A stretch of DNA of 64,000 nucleotides from G963704535 sp963704535 (GTDB taxonomy: Bacteria > Chloroflexota > Chloroflexia > Chloroflexales > Roseiflexaceae), in NCBI GenBank assembly GCA_963704535.1, contig OY969916.1, forward strand, positions 124,001 through 188,000. The letters are read 5' to 3'. The notes below the pieces were generated by a model. The model did not search any database. It was not told the origin of the DNA and saw only the letters and a list, made by a program, of their open reading frames with translations. Positions within the stretch are counted from its first letter, which is position 1. The number at the start of each line of letters is the position of its first letter. This document shows positions 40,895 to 49,510 of the stretch, piece by piece. The translations under genes and the position numbers were made by a program.

Positions 40895-42904
40895 ATGGCT
40901 GCACCCACGGACTTCGACGCCCTGCTGGGCACCGGCGCCGGCGGTGAGCAAGGAGGCTCACCGCTGCATGATGTCCAGACCAGCGCCCCCGGCCCGCAGG
41001 GCGCGCTGCCGCTCACCGAGGACATGCTGCTCAACTCGCCCAGCGGCGATCTCTTTGCGTTGAGCCAGAACGTCGGCATGGGCTGGCACCCGGACGAGCT
41101 GAACCGGCCCCAGGTGCTGATCCTCAGCACTCAGGGCGGCATCCGTGCCCCGGACGGCACGCCGATCGCGCTCGGCTACCACACCGGCCACTGGGAGGTG
41201 GGCCTGCTCGATGCAGGCCGCCGCCGAGGAGCTGCGTGGTCGCGGCGCGATGCCCTTCGCCGGCTACTGTCACCGACCCGTGCGACGGCCGCACCCAGGG
41301 CACCGAGGGCATGCTCGACAGCCTGCCCTACCGCAACGACGCCGCCACAGGTCTTCCGCCGGCTGATCCGCTCGCTGCCGACGCGCCACGGCGTGATCGG
41401 CGTGGCGACCTGCGACAAGGGCCTGCCGGCGATGATGATGGCCCTGGCCGGCACGCCCGATCTGCCCTGCGTGCTGGTCCCCGGCGGGGTGACGCTGCCG
41501 CCGACCAGCGGCGAGGATGCCGGCAAGGTCCAGTCGATCGGGGCACGCTTCGCCCACGGCGAGACTCTCGCTCGAGGAGGCCGCCGCCCTGGGCTGTCGC
41601 GCGTGCGCCTCGCCCGGCGGCGGCTGCCAGTTTCTCGGCACCGCCGCTACCTCGCAGGTCGTCGCCGAGGCGCTGGGCCTGGCGCTGCCGCACTCGGCGC
41701 TGGCGCCATCGGGCCAGCCGATCTGGCTCGAGCTGGCGCGCGCCTCGGCCCGCGCGCTGCTGCGGATGCGCGAGCGGGGGCTGACGACCCGCAAGCATCC
41801 TGACCACGCAGGCGATCCAGAACGCCATGACAGTCCACGCGGCCTTCGGCGGCTCGACCAACCTGCTGCTGCACATCCCGGCGATCGCCTACGCGGCCGG
41901 CCTGCCGCGGCCGACGGTCGACGACTGGATCGCGATCAACCGGCGCGTGCCGCGGCTGGTCGACGTGCTGCCCAACGGGCCGCGCAACCACCCGACCGTG
42001 CGCGTGTTCCTGGCCGGCGGCGTGCCCGGAGGTGATGCTGCACCTGCGGCGGCTGGGGCTGCTGCACGAGGACGCGCTGACGGCGACCGGCGAGCCGCTC
42101 GGCGCGGTGCTGGATTGGTGGGAGCGCTCGGAGCGGCGCGACCGCCTGCGGGCATTGCTGTACGAGCGCGACGGCGTCGATCCCGACGAGGTGATTATGA
42201 CCCCCGACCGGGCGCGCGAGCGCGGCCTGACCAGCACCGTGACCTTCCCGCGCGGCAACCTGGCCCCGGAGGGCGCGGTGATCAAGAGCACCGCGATCGA
42301 TCCGCGCGTGGTCGATGCCGACGGCGTCTATCGCAAGCTGGGCCGCGCGCGCGTCTTCACACGCGAGCGGGCGGCGATCGCGGCGATCAAGAGCCACGGC
42401 CCCGATCGAGTCCAGCCTGGCGACGTTATTGTGCTGATCTGCCGCGGGCCGCTGGGCACCGGCATGGAGGAGATCTACCAGATCACTTCGGCGCTCAAGC
42501 ACCTGAGCTGGGGTCGCGAGGTGGCGGTGCTGACCGACGCGCGCTTCTCCGGCGTCAGCACCGGGGCCTGCATCGGCCACGTCGGGCCGGAGGCGCTGGC
42601 CGGCGGGCCGATCGGCCGGGTGCGCGACGGCGATATGATTCAGATCGTAATCGACCGCAGTACGCTGGTCGGCAGCGTCGACCTGGTCGGCGAGGGCGAG
42701 ACGATCTACGGGCCGGAGGAGGGCGCGCGGGTGCTGGCGGCCCGACCGCCGCGGCCTGACCTGGCACCGCACCCGGCGCTGCCGGCCGATACGCGGCTGT
42801 GGGCGGCGCTGCAACAGGTTGGCGGCGGCACCTGGGGCGGCTGCGTCTTCGACGTCGACGCGATCGTGGCGGCGTTAAGCCGACCACCGACCGTCGACCA
42901 TTGA
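40895..42904 (+). pseudogene. D-xylonate dehydratase-type IlvD/Edd protein, six frame breaks
   Basis: Start 40895, RBS AGGAGA. Closest in memory to the YjhG/YagF branch of IlvD/Edd Fe-S dehydratases: LNSPSGDLFALSQNVGMGW, LILSTQGGIRAPDGTPIALG, TDPCDGRTQGTEGMLDSLPY, GVATCDKGLPAMMM, FGGSTNLLLHIPAIAYAAG, TDARFSGVSTGACIGHVGPE. The frame moves +1 near 41215, 41265, 41345, 41565, 41808 and 42028, each explained by exactly one extra base; removing them gives one protein of about 668 residues with all Cys ligands. After 42030 it is intact. The last codons (RPPTVDH-stop) are supplied by a heptamer repeat. Sequencing error is more likely than decay. Confidence 0.75.
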
Positions 42905-42915
42905 CCACCGACCAC
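42881..42915. repeat. Heptameric repeat CGACCAC at the dehydratase 3' end
   Basis: Units CGACCAC, CGACCGT, CGACCAT, TGACCAC, CGACCAC. The dehydratase stop codon TGA (42902-42904) lies in the fourth unit. Confidence 0.7.
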
Positions 42916-42921
42916 GGGCGA

Positions 42922-43180
42922 GGCGGCCACGGAGGGCTCGCCCTACGGGTTCCTTGGTGGGCGGCCACGGAGGGCTCGCCCTACGGGTTCCTTGGTGGGC
43001 GGCCACGGAGGGCTCGCCCTACGGGTTCCTTGGTGGGCGGCCACGGAGGGCTCGCCCCATGGGTTCCTTGGTGGGCGGCCACGGAGGGCTCGCCCCATGG
43101 GTTCCTTGGTGGGCGGCCACGGAGGGCTCGCCCCACGGGTTCCTTGGTGGGCGGCCACGGAGGGCTCGCCCTACAGGTGG
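42922..43180. repeat. 38-base minisatellite, seven copies
   Basis: Unit begins GGCGGCCACGGAGGGCTCGC and ends TTCCTTGGTG. Copies start at 42922, 42960, 42998, 43036, 43074, 43112 and 43150 (last partial), nearly identical. Each unit contains the inverted halves GGGCGGCC/GGGCTCGCCC. A diverged single unit is found at 50547. Open on all frames but not a gene. Confidence 0.9.
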
Positions 43181-43190
43181 TGGTGATCGT

Positions 43191-43225
43191 TTCTTTATTC
43201 TTTGTTCTTTGTTCTTGGTTCTCGG
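43191..43225. repeat. Heptameric repeat TTCTTTG
   Basis: Units TTCTTTA, TTCTTTG, TTCTTTG, TTCTTGG, TTCTCGG directly before the RBS of the next gene. Confidence 0.7.
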
Positions 43226-43238
43226 GTGGAGATGGGTT

Positions 43239-43817
43239 ATGGAACGAAACGTATTATGGACGCCCTGGCATGGCCTTGGGTTCGAACATCTGCACCTGGC
43301 CTGGTATGACGATGGCATCCTGGCCGACAGCGTGGTGATCGGTATGCAGGACGGGCAGCCGTTTCGCATCCGGTACATGATTCGCTGCGATGAGCGCTGG
43401 CGCGTTCGCGAGGTCAGGGTGGATCTGCTGGACGAGAGCAACCAGCGGATCGAGCTGCTGGCCGATGGCGAGGGCCACTGGAGCGACGCCGCCGGCGATG
43501 GGGTGGCCTCGCTTGACGGCTGCGTCGACACCGATATCACCGCGACGCCGTTCACCAATACGCTGGCGATCCGTCGCCTCGGGCTCGTGCCGGGCCAGTC
43601 GGCCACGCTGTCGGTCGCCTACATCGTGATCCCCGAGATGCGCGTGCAGCTGGATCAGCAGCGCTACACCTGCCTGGCGGCCGAGGCGAACGGCGGCCGC
43701 TACCTATACGAAGGCCTCCTCAGCAGCTTCTCGGCCGAACTCCCGGTCGACTCAGAGGGGCTGGTCCTCGACTACCCGGAGCTGTTCAGGCGCGTCGCGC
43801 CGGCTGGGCATCAGTAA
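43239..43817 (+). CDS. Putative glycolipid-binding family protein
   Basis: 192 residues from 43239 (GGTGGAGATGGGTT ahead); the longer open frame upstream is minisatellite. MERNVLWTPWHGLGFEHLHL, AWYDDGILADSVVIGMQDGQ, PFRIRYMIRCDERWRVREVR and TPFTNTLAIRRLGLVPGQ fit the putative glycolipid-binding (PF06475-like) family, an all-beta lipocalin-like barrel. Cytoplasmic, ligand unproven. Overlaps the tail of the small lipoprotein gene by 7 bases. Confidence 0.72.
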   Translation: MERNVLWTPWHGLGFEHLHLAWYDDGILADSVVIGMQDGQPFRIRYMIRCDERWRVREVRVDLLDESNQRIELLADGEGHWSDAAGDGVASLDGCVDTDITATPFTNTLAIRRLGLVPGQSATLSVAYIVIPEMRVQLDQQRYTCLAAEANGGRYLYEGLLSSFSAELPVDSEGLVLDYPELFRRVAPAGHQ

Positions 43818-43927
43818 TCGCTCGATGCCGGCGGCTGGGAGCCCGGCTGCGTGCCGCTGCCGCCGCACCCAGCCAGCGCCAGCGCCGCCAGCGCGACGAG
43901 GATGAGGCGAAGGATACGCTGTTTCAT
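43811..43927 (-). CDS. Small lipoprotein
   Basis: 38 residues: MKQRILRLILVALAALALAG then CGGSGTQPGSQPPASSDY. Lys-Arg n-region, hydrophobic core and lipobox LAGC with Cys21 as the lipidated residue; the mature part is an 18-residue Gly/Ser/Pro peptide. Convergent with and overlapping the plus-strand gene by 7 bases. Could be a real tiny lipoprotein or the leftover start of a longer one. Confidence 0.5.
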   Translation of the reverse strand: MKQRILRLILVALAALALAGCGGSGTQPGSQPPASSDY

Positions 43928-43956
43928 GACGTCACTCCGCTGAGAGATTAGACAAG

Positions 43957-44023
43957 GTCAGTTATTAGTTGTCAGTTGTCAGTTGCGATACAACTGACAA
44001 CTGACAACTGACGACGGACAACT
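43957..44023. repeat. Heptameric repeats GTCAGTT / CAACTGA hairpin
   Basis: GTCAGTT-type units (43957-43984), 6-base spacer, then three CAACTGA and a CGACGGA unit (43991-44018). The arms are reverse complements and can fold into a stem of about 25 base pairs. Confidence 0.75.
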
Positions 44024-44026
44024 CGC

Positions 44027-44860
44027 TCAACCTGGTTGCGTGGCCAGCGCTTGCCGCTCGGCGCGGTGCCTCACGATCAGCACGGCGGCGGCGATCCCGA
44101 CGACGATGTACGCCGCGAAGTACAGCAGCCCAAGCGGCCGCGTGCTGAAGTCGAACAGGCCGATGTACGCCAGCCCGGCGATGGTGATCACAATGATCAA
44201 CGGCAGGCCGCACCGTGCATAGGCGAGGACCGGCGCGAGGCCCTTGGCCCAGATCAGCACGACCGCGCCGACGCCGAGCGCGGAGTAGAACGCGGCGAAG
44301 GCATACACGGTGAATGGCGTCAGCGGCTCGGGGAAGATGCTGCCGTCCAGGCCGAAACTGCCTGGCCCAAAGATGCCCAGCGCAAACACGAAGATCGCGA
44401 ACACGACCGACCCGATCCGCAGCAGGAGCGGCACGGGCGGCCCCTCGGCCATCGTCGCCGGCCGCAGTTGCACCCAGTCGACGATGTTTTTAATCGCTGC
44501 GATCACCGCGACGCTGATTACGATGATGTAGGGCCACCCCAGTGGCGCATCGAGCCGCAGTAAACTACGATGCGCGACCAGCACCGCCGCCTCTAACAGG
44601 CCAAACGCCCACAGGTAGATCAGGCAGGCGTGGACGATCGGCCAGCGCCAGATGCGCGCGGCCTCCCAGGCAAGGAACGCATTGCCCAGGTACCAGCCAC
44701 CCATTGTCATAGCGACAAAAGGCGTGATCTTCCACAGGAAGCCTTCGGCGGCCCAGGCGGGCGCCACAAAGAGCACGATACCAAGGATCGCAAATAGTAC
44801 GGCCACACTACGAACCAGCCAGCGCGAGGAAGTGGTGAGGGTCGTCGCAGATCCATTCAT
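44027..44860 (-). CDS. Multi-pass membrane protein
   Basis: 277 residues; start 44860 follows AAGGAGCGCCACC. About nine hydrophobic segments, beginning WLVRSVAVLFAILGIVLFVA and ending YFAAYIVVGIAAAVLIV. The internal similarity of the two halves suggests a duplicated four-helix unit. No functional motif. Tail ends beside the heptamer hairpin. Confidence 0.62.
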   Translation of the reverse strand: MNGSATTLTTSSRWLVRSVAVLFAILGIVLFVAPAWAAEGFLWKITPFVAMTMGGWYLGNAFLAWEAARIWRWPIVHACLIYLWAFGLLEAAVLVAHRSLLRLDAPLGWPYIIVISVAVIAAIKNIVDWVQLRPATMAEGPPVPLLLRIGSVVFAIFVFALGIFGPGSFGLDGSIFPEPLTPFTVYAFAAFYSALGVGAVVLIWAKGLAPVLAYARCGLPLIIVITIAGLAYIGLFDFSTRPLGLLYFAAYIVVGIAAAVLIVRHRAERQALATQPG

Positions 44861-44889
44861 GGTGGCGCTCCTTTTGTTTCCTCTACGAT

Positions 44890-44952
44890 CCAGGGTGGAG
44901 AGAGGATTCTTGAGGGGCGGCCCTCTCAAACTCCCCTTTCAAACAGCCTCTA
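44890..44952. repeat. Dispersed palindromic element, copy C
   Basis: Core GGATTCTTGAGGGGCGGC / CCTCTCAAACTCC with right arm CTTTCAAACAGCCTCTA; the left outer arm is missing. Located just upstream of the membrane gene. Confidence 0.75.
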
Positions 44953-45023
44953 AGTCAAGTATACGACCGGCGTGTCTTCGGAGTGTCGAATATATCGCGG
45001 GCTGCCCGAACCGGCACGACAAA

Positions 45024-46805
45024 TTAGGCGGCGCCCACGGGCTGGTAGGGGACCACCACCCGAAACGTGCTGCCCTGGCCGGGGCTACTCTCGACCTCAA
45101 GTTGGCCGCCGTGCTGGGTGACGATGTGCGCGCTAATCGAGAGGCCCAGCCCGGTGCCGTTGGGCTTGTTGGTGAAGAAGGGCTCGAACAGCCGCGCCCG
45201 GATGTCGTCGGGGATGCCGATGCCGGTGTCTTGTATCTCGGCTACGGCCACGGTGGCGCCGGCCAGCGTGCGGACGGTGAGCGTGCCGCCCTCCGGCATG
45301 GCGTCGATGGCGTTCAGGATCAGATTAAGAAACACCTGGCGCAGTTGATCGCCGTTCCCCACGACGGTGGGGAGATCAGGAGCTGGCGTGAAGATGACCT
45401 CGATCGCCACATGGCGGGCGTTAAGCCCGGTGAGCGCCAGCGTCCCTTCCGCCAGCTCGTTCAAGTTGGTTGGCGCCAGTTCGCCCCGCGTCGGCCGATA
45501 GAAATCGCGCATCCGCTCGATGATCCTGGCGATGCGGGTGAGCTGCTCGCGTGCGATCTCCAGGTAGGTGGTGTCGCGCAGCTCGGCGGGCAGGTCCTCC
45601 TCCAGCAGGTACAGGCAGTTGCGGGCGGCGTATAGCGGGTTGTTGATCTCGTGGGCGATCGACGCGGCGAGCTGCCCGACTGCGGAGAGGCGCGCGGCCT
45701 GGAGCACGGCCGCCTCGGCCGAGGTCAGGCGCTCGGCCATGGAGCGCTGCTGCTCCTCCAGGCTGGCGAGTTGGCGCGAGAGCGAAGCGGCCTCGCGCGC
45801 GCTACGCTCCTCCAGGATCGCGGCGGCGGTCAGGTTGGCCAGCCCGTCGAGCGTGGCGCGGGCCTCGGCGCCGAAGGGGCCGCCGCCCTCGGTACGCAGC
45901 ATGAACAGCACCCCGATCGCCTGGTCGTGGGCCAGGAGCGGGATCGCCACGAACCCGGTGGGGGGCGCCGTGAGTTGCAGCGCGTCGAGCAGCCGCTGCG
46001 GCTCGTCCTCGCCGAGCTGGAGTGCCAGCGCCAGCCACTCCTCAGTCGAATGGGCTAGCTGCGCCTGCCGGCTGGTGAAGGAGCGACCGATGTCATCTTG
46101 ATCGACCGGTCTGCTGAAGGCCGGCAGCGGGCTGAAGCCGACGCTGGCGCGCAGCTCCAGGCGCTGGGTCGCCGGGTCGTAGAGGTAGATCGCCCCCCGC
46201 TGGGCCTCGGGCACCAGCGCCATGGCCTGGTTGATCGCCCGCTGGAGCACCGCGTCGAGGCCGCGCGCCCGCAGCAGCTCCTGGCTGAATTGGAGCAGGG
46301 CATTGAGATGGGCGGTGCGCCGCCGCACCTGCCGCTCAAGCTCCACGGCAGCCTGCCGGCGCTCGGTGATATCGCGGATGACGCTAGTGATCAGCAGGCC
46401 CTCCTCGGTGTGCAGCGGGCTCAGGCTGATCTCGACCGGGAACTCGCTGCCGTCGCGGCGCCGCGCTTGGAGGTCCAAGCCGATACCCATCGGGCGGGTG
46501 TGGGGCTCGCTGACGAAGATGGCACGGTGCTCGATATGCCGGGCGTGCAGGTGTTTGGGCAGCAGCACCTCCACGAACTGGCCGATCAGTTCGGCCCGAT
46601 CATAGCCGAACAGCCGCTCGGCCTGGCTGTTGGCGATGACGATGTGGCCCTCGACGTCGACGATCACAATCGCATCGGGGGCCGATTCCAAGAGCGCTTG
46701 AAATTTCGTCTCCGCCTGTGTGCTCCGCAAGGCGGCGGGCGGGCCGGGCGTGGCTGAGACCGCGAGTCGCTCGCTGGCCGTGCGCGAGTCATCGCTCATC
46801 CTCAT
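45024..46805 (-). CDS. PAS-GAF sensor histidine kinase
   Basis: 593 residues, no membrane segment. Order: PAS (about 32-150, FQALLESAPDAIVIVDVEGH, with PAC end VIRDITERR), coiled linker, GAF (about 170-335, GAIYLYDPATQRLELRASVG), HisKA with phospho-acceptor AASIAHEINNPL (His near 388), HATPase with N box LNLILNAIDAM, G1 DTGIGIP, F box FEPFFT and G2 GTGLGLS. Cytosolic signal sensing, partner regulator not adjacent (orphan). Start could be 46805 or the Met two codons later. Confidence 0.9.
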   Translation of the reverse strand: MRMSDDSRTASERLAVSATPGPPAALRSTQAETKFQALLESAPDAIVIVDVEGHIVIANSQAERLFGYDRAELIGQFVEVLLPKHLHARHIEHRAIFVSEPHTRPMGIGLDLQARRRDGSEFPVEISLSPLHTEEGLLITSVIRDITERRQAAVELERQVRRRTAHLNALLQFSQELLRARGLDAVLQRAINQAMALVPEAQRGAIYLYDPATQRLELRASVGFSPLPAFSRPVDQDDIGRSFTSRQAQLAHSTEEWLALALQLGEDEPQRLLDALQLTAPPTGFVAIPLLAHDQAIGVLFMLRTEGGGPFGAEARATLDGLANLTAAAILEERSAREAASLSRQLASLEEQQRSMAERLTSAEAAVLQAARLSAVGQLAASIAHEINNPLYAARNCLYLLEEDLPAELRDTTYLEIAREQLTRIARIIERMRDFYRPTRGELAPTNLNELAEGTLALTGLNARHVAIEVIFTPAPDLPTVVGNGDQLRQVFLNLILNAIDAMPEGGTLTVRTLAGATVAVAEIQDTGIGIPDDIRARLFEPFFTNKPNGTGLGLSISAHIVTQHGGQLEVESSPGQGSTFRVVVPYQPVGAA

Positions 46806-47012
46806 GATCCTCGCTCGATGCTGATTGAAACGCGCGCATGGGTAGTGAATGTATCACTGAAGGTGCAGTTATGGTACCACATTTTCTGGTTGTTGATGCC
46901 GATGCGGGCGCCACATAGGTCACCCGCGCGGTTATTCAGGTGACTTGCGCGCCCCGGAGGTCTAGTATATCATGCTGCCATCTCACCTGCGTCCATGCCT
47001 CCGAGGTTGTGT

Positions 47013-47894
47013 ATGCCGCACCCCTTAGCGCGCGATACATCACCTGCTGCTGAAGCGCGACAAATCGCGTTTTTCCGGCAGCGGCTCCCCCACGAGCGCC
47101 TGGCGATCACTTGCGATCTCTCGGCGTTCGCGGCCGCCTCGTCGCGTGACGCTATCCGCCGGGCACATCCTGACCTGAGCGACCTAGAGCAAGCGCGGCT
47201 CTTGGCAGAGCTTCTGTTTGGGCCTGAATACGCAGGGCGTGTGCGTCAGCCTCCAACGATCGAGGGAAGCATGTCGATTCCAGCCGCCATTTTGCCGGTC
47301 ACCCGTGTTTTCCAGCAGCTCGGCATCTCCTACTATGTCGGCGGCTCGATCGCCAGCACGGCCTATAGTCTGCCGCGCTCGACCTATGATATTGACGTTG
47401 CCGCCGATATTCGACCGCATCACGTCGCGCTCTTCGTCGCCGCGCTCGAAGCGGAATACTACATCGAACGCGCCGCCGTCCTCGATGCACTTGCGCGCCG
47501 TGATGCGGAGGCATCGTTCAATATCACGCATCACGCCACCGGCCTCAACATCGACATCTTTGTGACGGCCGGTCGCCCATTCGATCACTCTCGATATGCA
47601 CGCGCTCAAGATCACCTCCTCCCTGGCGCGACAGAGTCGATCAAGCTCGCATCGCCGGAGGACATGGTGCTGAACAAGCTGCTGTGGTATTGGCAAGACC
47701 AGATTGAGAGCGTGAAGCAGTGGCGGGATACCCAGAGCATCATCCGAGTGCAAGGGAATGCGCTTGATCTGGGCTACCTGCGGTGGTGGGCTGCCGAGCT
47801 GAACATCGGCGACTTGCTGGAAGCGGCGTTTCGGGGCGACCCGCCGCCTCGTTCGGGGAGCGATAACGAGCCACGCCAGGAGCGGTTGTTCTAA
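47013..47894 (+). CDS. Nucleotidyltransferase-like protein with N-terminal helical domain
   Basis: 293 residues from 47013 (GAGG six bases upstream; 46995 is an alternative). Residues 1-85 are a helical module (AIRRAHPDLSDLEQARLLAE) that in relatives is usually a separate small gene. From about residue 87 (MSIPAAILPVTRVFQQLGIS) the nucleotidyltransferase fold follows: YYVGGSIASTAYSLPRSTYD then IDVAADI (GS-x(n)-D-x-D) and LASPEDMVLNKLLWY. Resembles AbiEii/DUF6036-type proteins. May be a natural fusion of the gene pair. Confidence 0.65.
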   Translation: MPHPLARDTSPAAEARQIAFFRQRLPHERLAITCDLSAFAAASSRDAIRRAHPDLSDLEQARLLAELLFGPEYAGRVRQPPTIEGSMSIPAAILPVTRVFQQLGISYYVGGSIASTAYSLPRSTYDIDVAADIRPHHVALFVAALEAEYYIERAAVLDALARRDAEASFNITHHATGLNIDIFVTAGRPFDHSRYARAQDHLLPGATESIKLASPEDMVLNKLLWYWQDQIESVKQWRDTQSIIRVQGNALDLGYLRWWAAELNIGDLLEAAFRGDPPPRSGSDNEPRQERLF

Positions 47895-47904
47895 AAGATG
47901 CCTA

Positions 47905-48906
47905 TCACACCCGAATGCACGCCACCTCATGCCCCTGCTTACGCTCAAGCGGCGGGTCGGCCTCGGCGCAGGCGGGGACCGCCACCGGGCAGCGCGGGTG
48001 GAAGCGGCAGCCGTGGGGGATATCGGCTGGGTTGGGCGTCTCGCCCTGGAGGATCACCCGCTCGCGTCGGCGCTGCGGGGAGGTGCTGGGGATGACCGAG
48101 AGCAGCGCCTTCGTGTAGGGGTGCAACGGGTTGCCGAGCACGTCGCCGGCCGGCCCGATCTCGACGATCCGGCCCAGATACATCACCGCGATCCGGTCGG
48201 CGAACAGCATCGCCGTCGCCAGGTCGTGAGTGATGAACAGGATGCTGATCGCGCGGCGCTTGCGTAGGTCGTTGAGCAGCATTAGGATCTCGGCGCGGAT
48301 CGAGACATCCAGCATGCTGACCGGCTCGTCGGCCACCAGCAGCCGCGGCTCGGTCACGAGCGCCCCGGCGATCACGACCCGCTGGCGCTGGCCGCCCGAC
48401 AGCTCGTGGGGCAGGCGATTGATAAACTCCGCCGCCGGCCGCAGCCCGACCTCCTCAAGCGCGGCCGTGACGCGCCGCATCCGGTCATCGCGGTTCGGCG
48501 CCAGCCGATGGACCTCCAGCGGCTCGGCGACCAACTGGCCCACCGTCATGCGCGGGTTGAGCGACTCGTAGGGGTCCTGGAAGACCATCTGGACCGCCTG
48601 GCGCAGCGAGCGGTCACGGCGCAGTCGCTCGTGCAGCACATCGCCCTCGAAGCGCACCACGCCGCCGCTCGGCTCGGCCAGCCCTAGCACGCACAGCGCG
48701 GTCGTGGTCTTGCCGCAGCCGCTCTCGCCCACCAGCGCCAGCACCTCGCCGCGCCCCAGCCCGAACGAGACCCCGTCGATCGCCCGTACCACGCGCTGCT
48801 CCTCGCGCCGCAGCGCCCCGACTAGGCTGCGCTGGATCGGGAAGTGCTTGGTCAGGTCGGTCACTTCGAGGATGGGTTGGTGATCTTGGGTGGGTGTTGC
48901 GCTCAT
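47905..48906 (-). CDS. oppF: Oligopeptide/dipeptide ABC transporter ATP-binding protein F
   Basis: 333 residues. Walker A GESGCGKTT, Q-loop MVFQDPYESLNPRM, signature LSGGQRQRV, Walker B LLVADEPVSMLD, H-loop FITHD. The C-terminal oligopeptide-transporter tail has Cys-rich HGCRFHPRCPVAVPACAEADPP (Fe-S-like or Zn cluster). Last gene of the opp-type operon, separated from D by a GNAT gene and a heptamer hairpin. Energises peptide uptake at the inner face of the membrane. Confidence 0.88.
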   Translation of the reverse strand: MSATPTQDHQPILEVTDLTKHFPIQRSLVGALRREEQRVVRAIDGVSFGLGRGEVLALVGESGCGKTTTALCVLGLAEPSGGVVRFEGDVLHERLRRDRSLRQAVQMVFQDPYESLNPRMTVGQLVAEPLEVHRLAPNRDDRMRRVTAALEEVGLRPAAEFINRLPHELSGGQRQRVVIAGALVTEPRLLVADEPVSMLDVSIRAEILMLLNDLRKRRAISILFITHDLATAMLFADRIAVMYLGRIVEIGPAGDVLGNPLHPYTKALLSVIPSTSPQRRRERVILQGETPNPADIPHGCRFHPRCPVAVPACAEADPPLERKQGHEVACIRV

Positions 48907-48924
48907 CGAATCGTCCTAATTCAT

Positions 48925-48990
48925 GGGAGATTGGAGATTGGAGATTAGAGATATGGGACGCCTCGATCAATCTCTAATATCCAATCTCCC
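48925..48990. repeat. Heptameric repeat AGATTGG hairpin
   Basis: AGATTGG, AGATTGG, AGATTAG, AGATATG units and, after a spacer, the complementary TCTCTAATATCCAATCTCCC. Sits between the GNAT and oppF genes. Confidence 0.7.
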
Positions 48991-49507
48991 CCTTTTTTAC
49001 TGCCCGCCGGTAACACCACGCCTCAAGCTCGACGCCGCCGTAATCCTCGCGGCTCGTTCGCCCGTCCCGGCGCCAGCCCAAGTGCTCATAGAACCGGCGA
49101 GCGCGCTGATTGTCGCGCAGCACCCACAGGACCGCCTCGCTCATGCCCAGGTCGCGCAGCTCGTCCATCGCCGCGCGCATCAATGCCTTTCCCACCCCGC
49201 AGCCCCAGTACGCCGGAAGTACGTAGAGCAAGTAGACCAGGCCGACTTCGCCCGCATCCCATACCGCGCCGACCCTAACTAAGCCGATGATGCCATCAGC
49301 GCCGATCGCGACCAGCAGCCGCTTGCGCCCGGACGCTCCATGCTTCAGAAGATTGTGGCGCCAGCTCGCCGCTTTCTCGGCTTCCGAAAGCCCGTCGAGG
49401 AAGGCACCCGGCATAAGGTCCCGGTAAGCGGCCCGCCAACTCGCTACTTCCACCGCCGCGACCAACTCGGCGTCCGCCGGCATGGCCCGACGTACTAGGA
49501 TCTCCAT
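48974..49507 (-). CDS. GNAT family N-acetyltransferase
   Basis: 177 residues. Acetyl-CoA site LYVLPAYWGCGVGKALM (Q/RxxGxG/A type), preceding VRRAMPADAELVAAVEVASW, and C-terminal ARRFYEHLGWRRDGRTSR. Located inside the peptide-transporter operon, 3 bases after the D gene, so probably cotranscribed; it may acetylate an imported peptide or amine (inference). Confidence 0.82.
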   Translation of the reverse strand: MEILVRRAMPADAELVAAVEVASWRAAYRDLMPGAFLDGLSEAEKAASWRHNLLKHGASGRKRLLVAIGADGIIGLVRVGAVWDAGEVGLVYLLYVLPAYWGCGVGKALMRAAMDELRDLGMSEAVLWVLRDNQRARRFYEHLGWRRDGRTSREDYGGVELEAWCYRRAVKKGEIGY

Positions 49508-49510
49508 CTC

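Noticed and set aside
42922..43180. CRISPR array
   Set aside because: The tandem units are contiguous identical repeats without variable spacers. No other spacer-repeat structure was found, although CRISPR-accessory genes lie at the right end.
42954..43200. Open frames through the 38-base minisatellite giving RPRRARPTGSLVGGH-like peptides
   Set aside because: A 38-base unit cycles through all frames; the reading is a by-product of the repeat. The credible start is at 43239.
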